Assembly: GCA_021153165.1 (NCBI GenBank)
Contig: JAGKTZ010000021.1
Coordinates: forward strand, 1 to 34,618
Length of the DNA stretch: 34,618 nt
Reading direction: 5' to 3'
From: Prevotellaceae bacterium
GTDB lineage: Bacteria; Bacteroidota; Bacteroidia; Bacteroidales; Bacteroidaceae
The notes under the pieces: model-generated
What the model was told of the DNA's origin: nothing
Database searches by the model: none
Seen by the model: the letters and a program-made list of their open reading frames with translations, nothing else
In this document: positions 20,929 through 29,892 of the stretch, piece after piece
How the letters are laid out: each line of letters opens with the position of its first letter
How positions within the stretch are numbered: position 1 is the stretch's first letter
Made by a program: the position numbers and the translations under genes

Positions 20929-23649
20929 TTATTTTGATATCATACGTTTCAGTTCACCGATCAAGAAGATAGGACTTGTCACAGCGATGATGATCAGCCA
21001 ATCCATAGCACCAAGTGCACTGACGCGGAACATTTCGCCGCCGAAACTTACGATAAGGATTTGACCCACGATGATCAGGGCTGCTACGAGCAGGAATGTC
21101 GTATTGCTAAACAGACCATTCAGTGCACTCTTGCCGGTAGCATAAGCCTTAGCGTTGAACATATTCCAGAATTGCAACATCACAAAGAGCGAGAAGAATA
21201 CACCGCTTTCGTATGTGGTCATTTCGCTGGCTGTGCTATCCCATTGGAAGTTGAGGAGTGACTCTGCACCAACGGCGCCGAACGAGCAGTGCTGGAATAC
21301 GATGTTCAGACCAATGAGCAGCGCTGTGAAGAATACACCCAGACCGATGATGCCCTGCCACATCGGACGTGTCACAATGAAGTCTTCGCGACGACGTGGC
21401 TTGTCCTTTATCACATCCATAGAGGGTGGCAGAGAAGCCAAAGCCATAGCCGCAAAGGTGTCCATAATCAGGTTCACCCAAAGCATCTGAGTGACGGTGA
21501 GCGGCGACTCTGTGCCGAGGAACGCACCGATCAGGACGATCAGACAAGCCGAAACGTTGATGGTCATTTGGAAGAGGATGAAGCGCTGAATGTTTCTGTA
21601 CAACGAACGTCCCCACATCACAGCGCGGGTGATACTTGCAAACGAGTTGTCCATGATGGTGATGTCCGAAGCCTCCTTGGCTACGCTGGTACCGTCGCCC
21701 ATCGAGAGGCCCACCTGGGCTGCTTTCAGCGCAGGTGCATCGTTGGTGCCATCACCCGTTACGGCAACGACTTGACCCAACTTTTGCAGGGTTTCTACCA
21801 AGCGCTTTTTATCCATAGGACGTGCGCGCGAGATGATCTTCAAGTCCAGAATACGTTCTTCCAGTTCCTCGTCGCTCAGTGCAGCAAATTCAGGACCGGT
21901 GATCTCATTGCGCGCTGTGTCGCCCTCTTTCCAAAGTCCGATTTGGCGACCGATTTCGCGTGCAGTACCTGGGGTGTCACCAGTCACAATCTTGATATTG
22001 ATGCCGGCATCCATACATGCGCCAACGGCAGCAGGCACGTCGCTACGCACAGGGTCGGCTATGGCTACGATACCTAGGAAAGTGAGGCGATCTGCCAAGA
22101 CTACCTTGTCGTCAAACGTTGCATCGCCTTCTTCCAGCACTTGGTAAGCGAAACCGAGGGTACGCATCGCCTTGTTTTGATAAGCCAAAAGTTTGGCGTC
22201 GAGTTCTTCCTTGGTTACATCGCCCAGGGTCTTTTTGCACAAGCCGTGTACGATTTCTGGCGCCCCCTTGACATAGAGGATTTTCTTGCCTGGGTGTGCC
22301 GCAGAGCGAACGACTGTGGCCATATACTTGCGTTCTGTCGAGAAGGTGAGTTGTGATTCTGTAGGCGCAGCGTTGCGCAGTGTTTCGTAGTTCAAACCTT
22401 GTGCGTCGAGCCACAGGATCAATGCGCCTTCGGTAGGGTTGCCCATCACTTGCTTCGTAGGAGTTGTTTGACCTTCCTTAGGTTCGTTAACTTTAAGCAT
22501 AGCAGTCGAGTTGACAGCAATACCTTCGGTGATGGTGCGAGAAAGGTCGTCGTCGCCCAACTTCTGCTCAGGCAGGGTAAAGAATTGTGTCTCGTGAATG
22601 CGCATTTGGTTTTGTGTCAGCGTACCAGTCTTGTCGGTACAGATCACTGTTGTTGCACCCATAGTTTCACAGGCGTGCATCTTGCGCACCAAGTTTTGTG
22701 TCTGCAGCATACGGCGCATGCTCAGTGCCAGTGACAATGTCACACTCATAGGCAGACCCTCGGGCACAGATACTACGACCAGTGTCACGGCGATCATGAT
22801 GCTTTGCAACAATTCAGCAGCAAAATCCATCGCTACGAATTGCTCCATGCCGATGAAGTAGAACGAGAGACGGCCCACCAGGATCAGTGCAGCCAGGACG
22901 TAACTGATTTTAGAAATCACAGCGCCGAGTCCATCCAATTGGTGGTTCAGGGGCGTCTTGATACTATTGTCGATTTGTGCGGCAGTGAATACCTTGCCAT
23001 TCTCTGTAGCATCGCCCACATGTGTCACTTGCATCACGCCGTGACCGTCGGTCACCGTTGTGCCGCGCAGTGCTTGATTGGTGGGGTAGGTGGCTTCTGC
23101 GTCAAATTCCTCGGGGTTGGTCGACTTGCGCACCATAGGTTCGCCAGTCAGGGTCGACTCGTTGATTTGCAACGACACGGCTTCGACCAAAGTACCATCG
23201 GCAGGCACCTCGGTTCCTGTACCCAGGATGACGATATCACCCACGACGATGTCGCTCTTGGGCACTTCGGTAGCAATACCGTCTCGCACCACTTGCACGG
23301 GGTCTTCGTCGCTCACTGTGTTCAGCAGGTCGAAGGCACGATTGGCTTTGACTTCAAACCAAAATCCGATACCTGTAGCCAGGATCACGGCTACAAAGAT
23401 ACCGATGGGTTCAAAGAATACCGATGGGTCGCCATGGTGAGCACCGTCGCTGAAGAATTCGAACAAACTGATGCCGACTGATGCGAGCAAAGCCAGCAAT
23501 AGGATGCGGATGATGGGATCGTTGAATTTTTCCAAGAACTCCTTCCAAAGCGGAGTCTTGGCTGGTGGCGTCAATACGTTGGCGCCATGTTTGGCTCTGC
23601 TCTCTTCGACTTGCTGAGCGTTGAGGCCTAAGTGTTTTCTCTGTTCCAT
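20929..23649 (-). CDS. Calcium-type P-type ATPase (P2, PMCA/SERCA-like)
   Basis: A 906-residue ion pump with all core P-type ATPase motifs: TGEP (about 168), the phosphorylation site DKTGT at Asp339, GDGTNDAP (about 631), and a C-terminal set of membrane helices. The ion-site signatures point to Ca2+: PEGLP in the fourth membrane helix (296-300) and VNLIMDT (about 724), as in plasma-membrane Ca2+ pumps. It should sit in the cytoplasmic membrane and export Ca2+ using ATP; Ca2+ specificity is inferred from motifs. It begins 53 nt after the porX stop on the same strand, with no terminator between, so co-transcription with porX is likely. Confidence 0.93.
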   Translation of the reverse strand: MEQRKHLGLNAQQVEESRAKHGANVLTPPAKTPLWKEFLEKFNDPIIRILLLALLASVGISLFEFFSDGAHHGDPSVFFEPIGIFVAVILATGIGFWFEVKANRAFDLLNTVSDEDPVQVVRDGIATEVPKSDIVVGDIVILGTGTEVPADGTLVEAVSLQINESTLTGEPMVRKSTNPEEFDAEATYPTNQALRGTTVTDGHGVMQVTHVGDATENGKVFTAAQIDNSIKTPLNHQLDGLGAVISKISYVLAALILVGRLSFYFIGMEQFVAMDFAAELLQSIMIAVTLVVVSVPEGLPMSVTLSLALSMRRMLQTQNLVRKMHACETMGATTVICTDKTGTLTQNQMRIHETQFFTLPEQKLGDDDLSRTITEGIAVNSTAMLKVNEPKEGQTTPTKQVMGNPTEGALILWLDAQGLNYETLRNAAPTESQLTFSTERKYMATVVRSAAHPGKKILYVKGAPEIVHGLCKKTLGDVTKEELDAKLLAYQNKAMRTLGFAYQVLEEGDATFDDKVVLADRLTFLGIVAIADPVRSDVPAAVGACMDAGINIKIVTGDTPGTAREIGRQIGLWKEGDTARNEITGPEFAALSDEELEERILDLKIISRARPMDKKRLVETLQKLGQVVAVTGDGTNDAPALKAAQVGLSMGDGTSVAKEASDITIMDNSFASITRAVMWGRSLYRNIQRFILFQMTINVSACLIVLIGAFLGTESPLTVTQMLWVNLIMDTFAAMALASLPPSMDVIKDKPRRREDFIVTRPMWQGIIGLGVFFTALLIGLNIVFQHCSFGAVGAESLLNFQWDSTASEMTTYESGVFFSLFVMLQFWNMFNAKAYATGKSALNGLFSNTTFLLVAALIIVGQILIVSFGGEMFRVSALGAMDWLIIIAVTSPIFLIGELKRMISK

Positions 23650-23702
23650 TTTATTATTTGTGTATATTGATTGCTATAGGGTTTGTCTGGAGTTGTCGCA
23701 GA

Positions 23703-25259
23703 TCAGTTGCCGCCTCGTTTGGGTCTGAGGGTGATGAGCGGAATCAGCATCTCCTCCATCGAGATACCACCGTGCTGGAAAGTATCCTTGTAGTACTGCA
23801 CATAGTGGTTGTAGTTGTTGGGATAGGCAAAGAATTTGTCGCCTGTGGCAAAGATATAGGTGGTCGAGAGGTTGGGCGCGGGCAAACCGATACGTTCGGG
23901 ATGCTTCACTTCGTAGACCTCGCGGTTGTTGTAACTAAGGTTTTTGCCCAACTTGTAGCGCAGATTCGAGTTGACATTACGGTCTCCGACGACCTTCGAA
24001 GGGTTGGTCGTACGGATGCTACCATGATCGGTCGTGATGATTACTTCTACGTCGGCCTCGCTCAGTGTGCGGAAGAATTCGCCTATTGCAGTGTGCATAA
24101 ACCAGGACTTCGTCAGACCACGGAAGGCGGCTTCGTTGGCAGCCAGTTCGCGCACCATCTTCGACTCGGTGCGGGCGTGCGACAGCATGTCGATAAAGTT
24201 GAACACCACCACATTGAGCGGATGTGCCATCTTGGCTTTCAGCGTCGAGAGCAGGCGTTCGGTGTCGGCGGCGCCGTTCACACGTGTATAGGTGAAGGTC
24301 TCGCGGCGGCGATAGCGCTCCAGCAGCGATTTGATCAGTGCTTCTTCGTTTTGGTTCTTGCTTTCTTCTTCCTCCTCCTCGATCCACAGGTCGGGATAAG
24401 TGCGGCGGATGTCTAGTGGCGTCATGCCGGCAAAGATAGCATTGCGGGCGTACTGTGTAGCCGTGGGCAAGATGGACAGGTAGAGGTCCTCGTCGATATC
24501 AAAGTCGTTTTTCAGTTCGCGAGCCAAGGTGCGCCATTGGTCAAAGCGTAGGTTGTCGAGTACGATCAGGAAGATCTTCTTGCCTGCACTAAGGCGTGGG
24601 AAAACTGTGGTCTTCATCAGATCCATGCTCATCAGTGGACGTCCCTCTGGAGTAGAGAACCACCCCTCGTAGTTGCGACGAATGAACTTGGCAAAGTTCA
24701 GGTTGGCTTCTTCCTTCTGCATCTGTATCATCTCGGCCATGGCACCGCCCGTTTCGGCCAGTTCCAGTTCCCAGAACACCAGTTTCTTGTACAATTCCTT
24801 CCAGCCCTCAAAGTCCATGCTCTCACTCAGTTGCATGCCGATCTGGCTAAATTCGCGGCGGTAGGACGATTCTGCCACCTCCGACACGATTTCGCGGCGA
24901 TGGATATTCTTCTTCAGCGCCAGCAGGATTTGATTGGGATTGACAGGCTTGATCAAATAGTCGGCAATCTTGGCACCGATGGCTTGATTCATGATGTCTT
25001 CTTCTTCGTTCTTAGTCACCATCACCACGGGCACATCGGGGCGTATTTCCTTGATGCGGCTCAGCGTCTCCAAGCCGCTCAGTCCGGGCATATTCTCGTC
25101 CAGCAGAATCAAGTCGAAACTACCTTCGCGACACAACTCGATAGCGTCGTTGCCGTTCGAGGCACACACGACCTCGTATCCCTTGTTTTCTAAAAATATA
25201 CGATAGGCCTTGAGCATCTCGATCTCGTCGTCCACCCAAAGCAATTTGCCGTTTATCAT
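23703..25259 (-). CDS. porX: T9SS response regulator PorX (receiver plus PglZ/alkaline-phosphatase-like domain)
   Basis: A 518-residue protein, almost exactly the length expected for PorX. Residues 1-120 are a receiver domain: acidic Asp10/Asp11, phospho-acceptor Asp54 in LILLDENMPG, and MVTKNEEED with the late Lys in ADYLIKPVNPNQ. A helical linker follows, then a PglZ/alkaline-phosphatase-superfamily domain from about 205 (KIFLIVLDNLRFDQW; VEVIITTDHGSIRTTNP near 405). PorX acts with the sensor PorY in Porphyromonas gingivalis to control T9SS genes, and the PglZ domain has been described as a zinc-dependent phosphodiesterase on oligonucleotides. porY and the sigma factor SigP are not in this window. 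A TAAATTCG near-match -7 box lies about 25 nt upstream of the start. Confidence 0.95.
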   Translation of the reverse strand: MINGKLLWVDDEIEMLKAYRIFLENKGYEVVCASNGNDAIELCREGSFDLILLDENMPGLSGLETLSRIKEIRPDVPVVMVTKNEEEDIMNQAIGAKIADYLIKPVNPNQILLALKKNIHRREIVSEVAESSYRREFSQIGMQLSESMDFEGWKELYKKLVFWELELAETGGAMAEMIQMQKEEANLNFAKFIRRNYEGWFSTPEGRPLMSMDLMKTTVFPRLSAGKKIFLIVLDNLRFDQWRTLARELKNDFDIDEDLYLSILPTATQYARNAIFAGMTPLDIRRTYPDLWIEEEEEESKNQNEEALIKSLLERYRRRETFTYTRVNGAADTERLLSTLKAKMAHPLNVVVFNFIDMLSHARTESKMVRELAANEAAFRGLTKSWFMHTAIGEFFRTLSEADVEVIITTDHGSIRTTNPSKVVGDRNVNSNLRYKLGKNLSYNNREVYEVKHPERIGLPAPNLSTTYIFATGDKFFAYPNNYNHYVQYYKDTFQHGGISMEEMLIPLITLRPKRGGN

Positions 25260-25445
25260 CCTGTTCTAGTTTATATTTGGTGCGAATTTACGATTTTGAT
25301 TTGAGATATGGATATATAGATATGTTCTTTTTTGCAATATTGGAAAAGTTAGGAATGTTTGTAAAAGTTTAACATTTGATAACACTGGATATAACTGAAT
25401 TTTCTTCCCCGATTAGCATTCTTGAAACCAGATGTGCTGTCTTTT

Positions 25446-25512
25446 GAAAAAGTCCTAATCTTTTTTCAACTTCCCGTTGCCTAATTTTTACAAGGTCAGA
25501 CTCTTTTTTGCA
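25446..25512. repeat. AT-rich hairpin-module cluster B
   Basis: Contains GAAAAAGTCCTAATCTTTTTTC (25446-25467) followed by ATTTTTACAAGGTCAGACTC and a T run. The first module differs from that in clusters A and C mainly in its central bases. It lies in the gap between divergent porX and cysQ. Confidence 0.5.
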
Positions 25513-25545
25513 AAGATTTTGGCAAAATTTGAAGGATTTCAGTAA

Positions 25546-25590
25546 CAAAAAAATAGCAGGAATCCTTGCGTCTTGCTTCCTGCTACCTGA
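25546..25590 (-). ncRNA. Candidate very short RNA: promoter followed at once by a terminator
   Basis: Downstream of the promoter at 25596-25627 the minus strand carries TAGCAGGAA (25585-25577), a 14-nt loop, TTCCTGCTA (25562-25554) and then a T run to about 25546. This predicts a leftward transcript of about 45 nt that is mostly a terminator hairpin. It could be a stand-alone small RNA or an attenuator in a 330-nt leader of porX. Confidence 0.5.
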
Positions 25591-25595
25591 TACTA

Positions 25596-25627
25596 CAAAG
25601 TTACAAAAAAAATTCACAAAATCCAAA
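25596..25627 (-). promoter_or_regulatory. Bacteroidetes promoter, leftward
   Basis: The minus strand has TTTG at 25627-25624, a 20-nt spacer and TAACTTTG at 25603-25596, a good fit to the -33/-7 consensus. It points toward porX (start 25259) but a strong terminator hairpin stands directly downstream. Confidence 0.65.
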
Positions 25628-25732
25628 TCGGTTTTAACGATTGATAACATTTTACTATATCTTGCTGCGGAAAAATAGAACACTTTTTTGTGGTTTCCAA
25701 ACATCGGAACGTATTTTTTGCTAGACGTAGAT

Positions 25733-25763
25733 TTTGTATTCCAAGTACCTTTTGCTAATTTTG
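25733..25763 (+). promoter_or_regulatory. Near-consensus Bacteroidetes promoter of the cys operon
   Basis: TTTG at 25733-25736, a spacer of exactly 19 nt and TAATTTTG at 25756-25763 match the Bacteroidetes -33/-7 consensus. The cysQ ATG is 37 nt past the -7 box. It is the best protein-gene promoter in the window. Confidence 0.8.
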
Positions 25764-25799
25764 CCAACCATAAACGACCAACACAATACATATAATGTC

Positions 25800-26594
25800 A
25801 TGAATACAAATCTGGAATTAGCCATACGCGCAGCCATCCTTGGCGGACGCGAGATTATGCAAATCTATTCGCTCCCTGCTGCACAAATAGAATTGCAATA
25901 CAAGTCTGACGCATCGCCACTGACGCTGGCCGACCGCCGTTCGCACGAGGCGATTATGTCTGTCCTTGCGCCTGCGGCAATACCTGTGCTGAGCGAAGAG
26001 GGTGCACATTTGCCCTACGAGGAACGCCGTGCATGGGAAAGGCTTTGGGTGGTCGATCCGCTGGATGGCACCAAGGAATTTGTGAAGCGCAATGGCGAAT
26101 TTACAGTCAACATAGCCTTGGTCGAAGGTACTGAACCAGTGCTCGGCGTCATGTTTGAACCCAACACAAGCACCCTGTATTACGGCGAAGTGGGGGTAGG
26201 TGCCTTCCGGGTCAAGGTAGATGAAAACGGAGACTTTGCCGAAGCGCCCGTAGCCTTGCCGTTGGCAAAAGATTTTGAACCCGGCGAATATGTAGTCGTA
26301 GTCTCGCGCTCGCATCTATCGCCCGAGACCGAAGAATATATTGACATCTTGCGCGAAGATTTTGAAAAGGTGACAATGGTTCAGGCCGGCAGTGCACTGA
26401 AGATAGCACGCGTGGCAGAGGGACTGGCTATGGAGTATCCACGCTTTGGTCCCACGATGGAATGGGACACCGCAGCAGGAGATGCCATAGTGCGTGCGGC
26501 AGGCGGTCGCATGGTGCGTGCAGAGGACGACCTGCCCTTGCTCTACAACAAGGAGGATTTGCACAATCCATGGTTTGTAGTAAAGTCAAAATAG
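25800..26594 (+). CDS. cysQ: 3'(2'),5'-bisphosphate nucleotidase CysQ
   Basis: A 264-residue cytoplasmic phosphatase of the inositol-monophosphatase fold, starting at the ATG at 25800; an upstream extension to 25734 would overlap the promoter. Metal-binding motifs are present: SEEG (65-68) and DPLDGTKEF (86-94), plus EWDTAAGDAI near the C-terminus and KSDASPLTLAD at 36-46. It hydrolyses PAP, the by-product of PAPS use, to AMP, relieving inhibition by PAP. It is the first gene of the sulfate activation operon and is followed by the transporter after 36 nt. Confidence 0.95.
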   Translation: MNTNLELAIRAAILGGREIMQIYSLPAAQIELQYKSDASPLTLADRRSHEAIMSVLAPAAIPVLSEEGAHLPYEERRAWERLWVVDPLDGTKEFVKRNGEFTVNIALVEGTEPVLGVMFEPNTSTLYYGEVGVGAFRVKVDENGDFAEAPVALPLAKDFEPGEYVVVVSRSHLSPETEEYIDILREDFEKVTMVQAGSALKIARVAEGLAMEYPRFGPTMEWDTAAGDAIVRAAGGRMVRAEDDLPLLYNKEDLHNPWFVVKSK

Positions 26595-26630
26595 ATATAA
26601 GAAAAGTCTCAACGTGTCATAGAATATCGT

Positions 26631-28196
26631 ATGGCTACATTTGTTACCATCGTCGTTATACTCATGCTCATCGCCCTTGCCAAGGATGTTTTGCGGCCAG
26701 GGTTGATATTGCTTTCCGGAGCGATAATCTTTCTTTGTGCAGGTATACTGACACCGGCTGAAATGCTTGAAGGCTTTTCCAATAAGGGCATGATCACCGT
26801 GGCCTTGCTCTTTTTGATCAGCGAAGGGGTGCGTCGTTCGGGGCTCTTGGAGAGTTTGCTCAATTGGCTTCTGCCCAACCGAAAATGCATGGTACTCGGC
26901 GCACAAATCAGGATGATGCCTGTCGTTTCCTTTATTTCGGCTTTTCTCAACAATACGCCGGTGGTCGTGATCTTTGCACCGATGATAAAGCGTTGGGCAG
27001 AGCAGCACAAAATGGCGCCTACAAAATTGCTCATCCCTCTGTCCTTCGCTACAATATTTGGGGGAATGTGTACGCTGATAGGAACTTCGACCAACTTGGT
27101 CGTACATGGGATGGCACTCGACGCCGCAGCGATGAATCCAGAAAGCGGCGTGCGCGGACTTTCTATGTTTGAGTTGGGAAAAATCGGTTGCTTCGTCGTA
27201 CTGGCTGGTACATTATATATATGGGCGTTTTCAAGATTCCTCCTGCCCGAGAGAAGGGCAAAGCGAGAAGAAGCCTCGGATGACGAGGGACTATCTCCCT
27301 ACTTCCCTGTCGAAGCCGTCATTGGCGCACGCTTTCCCGCCATCAACCGACGTGTGCGCGATTTTGATTTTAAGCAGAAGTATGGCGCCACATTGATGGA
27401 GATAAAGCGAGCAGGTCGGACACTAGTGGGAAAGGAATTGAAGAACGTGCGCTTTCGGGAGGGCGATACGCTCTGCCTTATGGCAGATGATACGTTTGTC
27501 AAGAACTGGGGGGAATCTTCATTCTTCTTGATGGTAGCGGATAGTCGCAATCGTGAACAGAAGATGAGCAAGCGCAAACAATGGTTCACTATTTTCCTGC
27601 TTTTAGTAATGGTCCTTGGCGCGGCAATAGGCGAATTGCCCGGTATGACGGATGTCGTGCCTGGCATGAAGTTTGATATGTTCTTCTTTGTCTGCGTGAC
27701 GACAGTGATTATGGCGTGGACTAACATTTTCCCGGCGCGGAAATACACCAAGTTTATATCCTGGGACATTTTGGTGACGATTGCTGCAGCCTTTGCTATT
27801 AGCAAGGCGATGCAGAATTCGGGCATGGCAGATAATGTGGCGAGTTGGGCTGTGGGACTGAGTCGGGAGCATGGCGCATACGTATTGTTGGGTGTCGTCT
27901 ACCTGATCACGGCTATTGCAACCGAACTGATGACCAACAATGCCGCCGCCGCATTGGCTTTCCCCATAGCCATGTCGATAGCACAACATCTGGGCGTGAG
28001 TCCGATGCCTTTCATCGTGAGTATTTGTGTTGCGGCAAGTGCTAGTTTCTGTACACCTATCGGCTACCAGACCAACCTGATCGTGCAGGGGGTGGGCAAC
28101 TATCGCTTCTCGGACTTTGTCAAGGTGGGCTTGCCGTTGAGCCTCATTACAATGGCGTTGAGCCTGTGGCTGATTCCTATATTTTGGCCATTTTAG
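26631..28196 (+). CDS. SLC13/DASS-family anion transporter, probable sulfate importer
   Basis: A 521-residue membrane protein with about 11 hydrophobic helices. Two SLC13-type re-entrant motifs are seen: FLNNTPVVVIFAP with TLIGTSTNLVVHG in the first half, and TELMTNNAAAALAFP with FCTPIGYQTNLIVQG in the second. Between the halves is a soluble RCK/TrkA-C-like segment (about 245-300, LMEIKRAGRTLVGKELKNVRFREGDTLCLMAD). Related proteins often carry two such domains; only one is evident here. Sulfate as substrate is inferred from its place between cysQ and cysC. It acts in the cytoplasmic membrane. Confidence 0.9.
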   Translation: MATFVTIVVILMLIALAKDVLRPGLILLSGAIIFLCAGILTPAEMLEGFSNKGMITVALLFLISEGVRRSGLLESLLNWLLPNRKCMVLGAQIRMMPVVSFISAFLNNTPVVVIFAPMIKRWAEQHKMAPTKLLIPLSFATIFGGMCTLIGTSTNLVVHGMALDAAAMNPESGVRGLSMFELGKIGCFVVLAGTLYIWAFSRFLLPERRAKREEASDDEGLSPYFPVEAVIGARFPAINRRVRDFDFKQKYGATLMEIKRAGRTLVGKELKNVRFREGDTLCLMADDTFVKNWGESSFFLMVADSRNREQKMSKRKQWFTIFLLLVMVLGAAIGELPGMTDVVPGMKFDMFFFVCVTTVIMAWTNIFPARKYTKFISWDILVTIAAAFAISKAMQNSGMADNVASWAVGLSREHGAYVLLGVVYLITAIATELMTNNAAAALAFPIAMSIAQHLGVSPMPFIVSICVAASASFCTPIGYQTNLIVQGVGNYRFSDFVKVGLPLSLITMALSLWLIPIFWPF

Positions 28197-28276
28197 GATA
28201 GGGCGATAGGATAGGAAGCCATACCTAAATAGAATAACAGATGATATGATTCGAACGAAATAAAACCAAAAGAAAA

Positions 28277-28861
28277 ATGTCCAATATATATCCGATTTTT
28301 GATCAAATGCTGTCGCGCGAAGACAAGGAGACGCTTCTCGGACAGAAGGGCGTGATGTTGTGGTTCACCGGATTGAGTGGCTCGGGCAAGAGTACCGTAG
28401 CCGTAGCCTTGGAGCGCGAGTTGCATCGTCGTGGCCGCTTGTGCCGTATCCTTGATGGCGACAATATTCGCACCGGTATTAATGCAAATCTCGGTTTCTC
28501 CGAGGCAGACCGCAAGGAGAATATTCGCCGCATCGCCGAGGTGTCCAAACTCTTCGTTGATACGGGCATCATCACCATAGCCGCCTTCATCAGCCCCACC
28601 GAAGAAATGCGACAAATGGCGGCGGAAATCATCGGGTGCAACGACTTCAAAGAAATCTATATATCCACGCCGCTCGAGGAGTGCGAGCGCCGCGATGTCA
28701 AAGGGCTATACGCCAAAGCGCGTCTGGGGGAAATCAAAAACTTCACCGGCATCTCTTCGCCATTCGAAGCGCCGGTGGCTCCTGCCTTGAGTTTGGATAC
28801 ATCTCGGCTGACATTGCAGGAGAGTGTCGCGGCCTTGTTGAAACTTTTGGGCATGGAGTAG
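28277..28861 (+). CDS. cysC: Adenylyl-sulfate (APS) kinase CysC
   Basis: A 194-residue enzyme that phosphorylates APS to PAPS using ATP. The P-loop GLSGSGKST is at 32-40, the APS-binding region LDGDNIRTGINANLGFSEADRKENIRR at about 59-85, and FISP at 104-107 holds the conserved Ser. The usual RHGLN is RTGIN here, a mild change. It lies 80 nt after the transporter gene and 86 nt before cysD. Confidence 0.95.
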   Translation: MSNIYPIFDQMLSREDKETLLGQKGVMLWFTGLSGSGKSTVAVALERELHRRGRLCRILDGDNIRTGINANLGFSEADRKENIRRIAEVSKLFVDTGIITIAAFISPTEEMRQMAAEIIGCNDFKEIYISTPLEECERRDVKGLYAKARLGEIKNFTGISSPFEAPVAPALSLDTSRLTLQESVAALLKLLGME

Positions 28862-28947
28862 ATAAACGACGAACTTTCTGTGCAAATAAATAAAATAAAA
28901 TTTGCCCTGTATCTAGCCAAAGTAAACAATCATATACACTATATAAT

Positions 28948-29859
28948 ATGACAGAAAAATATAATCTCAGTCACTTGAAGGAACTCGAGGCGGAGTCTAT
29001 TTATATCATCCGCGAGGTGGCTGCTGAATTTGAAAATCCAGTGATGCTGTATAGCATTGGTAAGGATTCGAGCGTGATGGTCAGATTGGCCGAAAAAGCC
29101 TTTGCTCCGGGCAAGGTCCCCTTCCCATTGATGCACATCGATTCTAAGTGGAAATTCAAAGAAATGATTACCTTCCGCGAAGAATATGCCAAGGCGCATG
29201 GTTGGGATCTGATCGTGGAGAGCAATACCGAAGCCTTTGAAGCAGGTGTCGGCCCCTTCTCGCATGGTTCCAAGGTGCACACGGATCTGATGAAGACCAA
29301 AGCGCTCCTGGATGCTTTGGATAAGCATAAATTCGACGCTGCATTTGGTGGCGCACGGCGTGATGAAGAGAAAAGTCGTGCCAAGGAGCGCATCTTCTCC
29401 TTCCGCGACCAATTTCACCAATGGGATCCCAAAAATCAGCGGCCTGAACTTTGGGATATCTATAATGCTCGTGTGCGCAAGGGTGAGTCTATTCGTGTCT
29501 TCCCCTTGAGCAATTGGACCGAACTGGACATTTGGCAATACATTCGCTTGGAAAATATTCCTATCGTGCCATTGTATTATGCCAAGCCCAGACCTGTGGT
29601 CAACCTGGACGGACAACTTATCATGCCCGACGACGATCGTATGCCCGAGGAGTATCGAGACAAAATCGAGATACGGAATATTCGCTTCCGCACCCTGGGT
29701 TGCTGGCCACTGACAGGCGCAGTGGAGAGCGAAGCCGACACAATCGAGAAAATCGTCGAGGAAATGATGACCACGACCAAGAGCGAGCGCACCACACGTG
29801 TGATAGACTTTGACCAAGAGGCTTCGATGGAGCAAAAGAAGCGCGAAGGCTATTTCTAA
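28948..29859 (+). CDS. cysD: Sulfate adenylyltransferase small subunit CysD
   Basis: A 303-residue protein of the ATP-PPase family. The PP-loop variant YSIGKDSSVM is at residues 35-44; GGARRDEEKSRAKERIFS, FPLSNWTELDIWQYI and the C-terminal RTTRVIDFDQEASMEQKKREGYF are all typical. With CysN it makes APS from sulfate and ATP. It is close to the usual length (about 302). The gap to cysN is 33 nt. Confidence 0.97.
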   Translation: MTEKYNLSHLKELEAESIYIIREVAAEFENPVMLYSIGKDSSVMVRLAEKAFAPGKVPFPLMHIDSKWKFKEMITFREEYAKAHGWDLIVESNTEAFEAGVGPFSHGSKVHTDLMKTKALLDALDKHKFDAAFGGARRDEEKSRAKERIFSFRDQFHQWDPKNQRPELWDIYNARVRKGESIRVFPLSNWTELDIWQYIRLENIPIVPLYYAKPRPVVNLDGQLIMPDDDRMPEEYRDKIEIRNIRFRTLGCWPLTGAVESEADTIEKIVEEMMTTTKSERTTRVIDFDQEASMEQKKREGYF

Positions 29860-29892
29860 TCTCAGACATTCATCTTGTAAATCCAAACGAAA

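Noticed and set aside
25369..25791. 140-aa minus-strand ORF between porX and cysQ
   Set aside because: Low-complexity translation spanning promoters and a terminator hairpin; no family resemblance.
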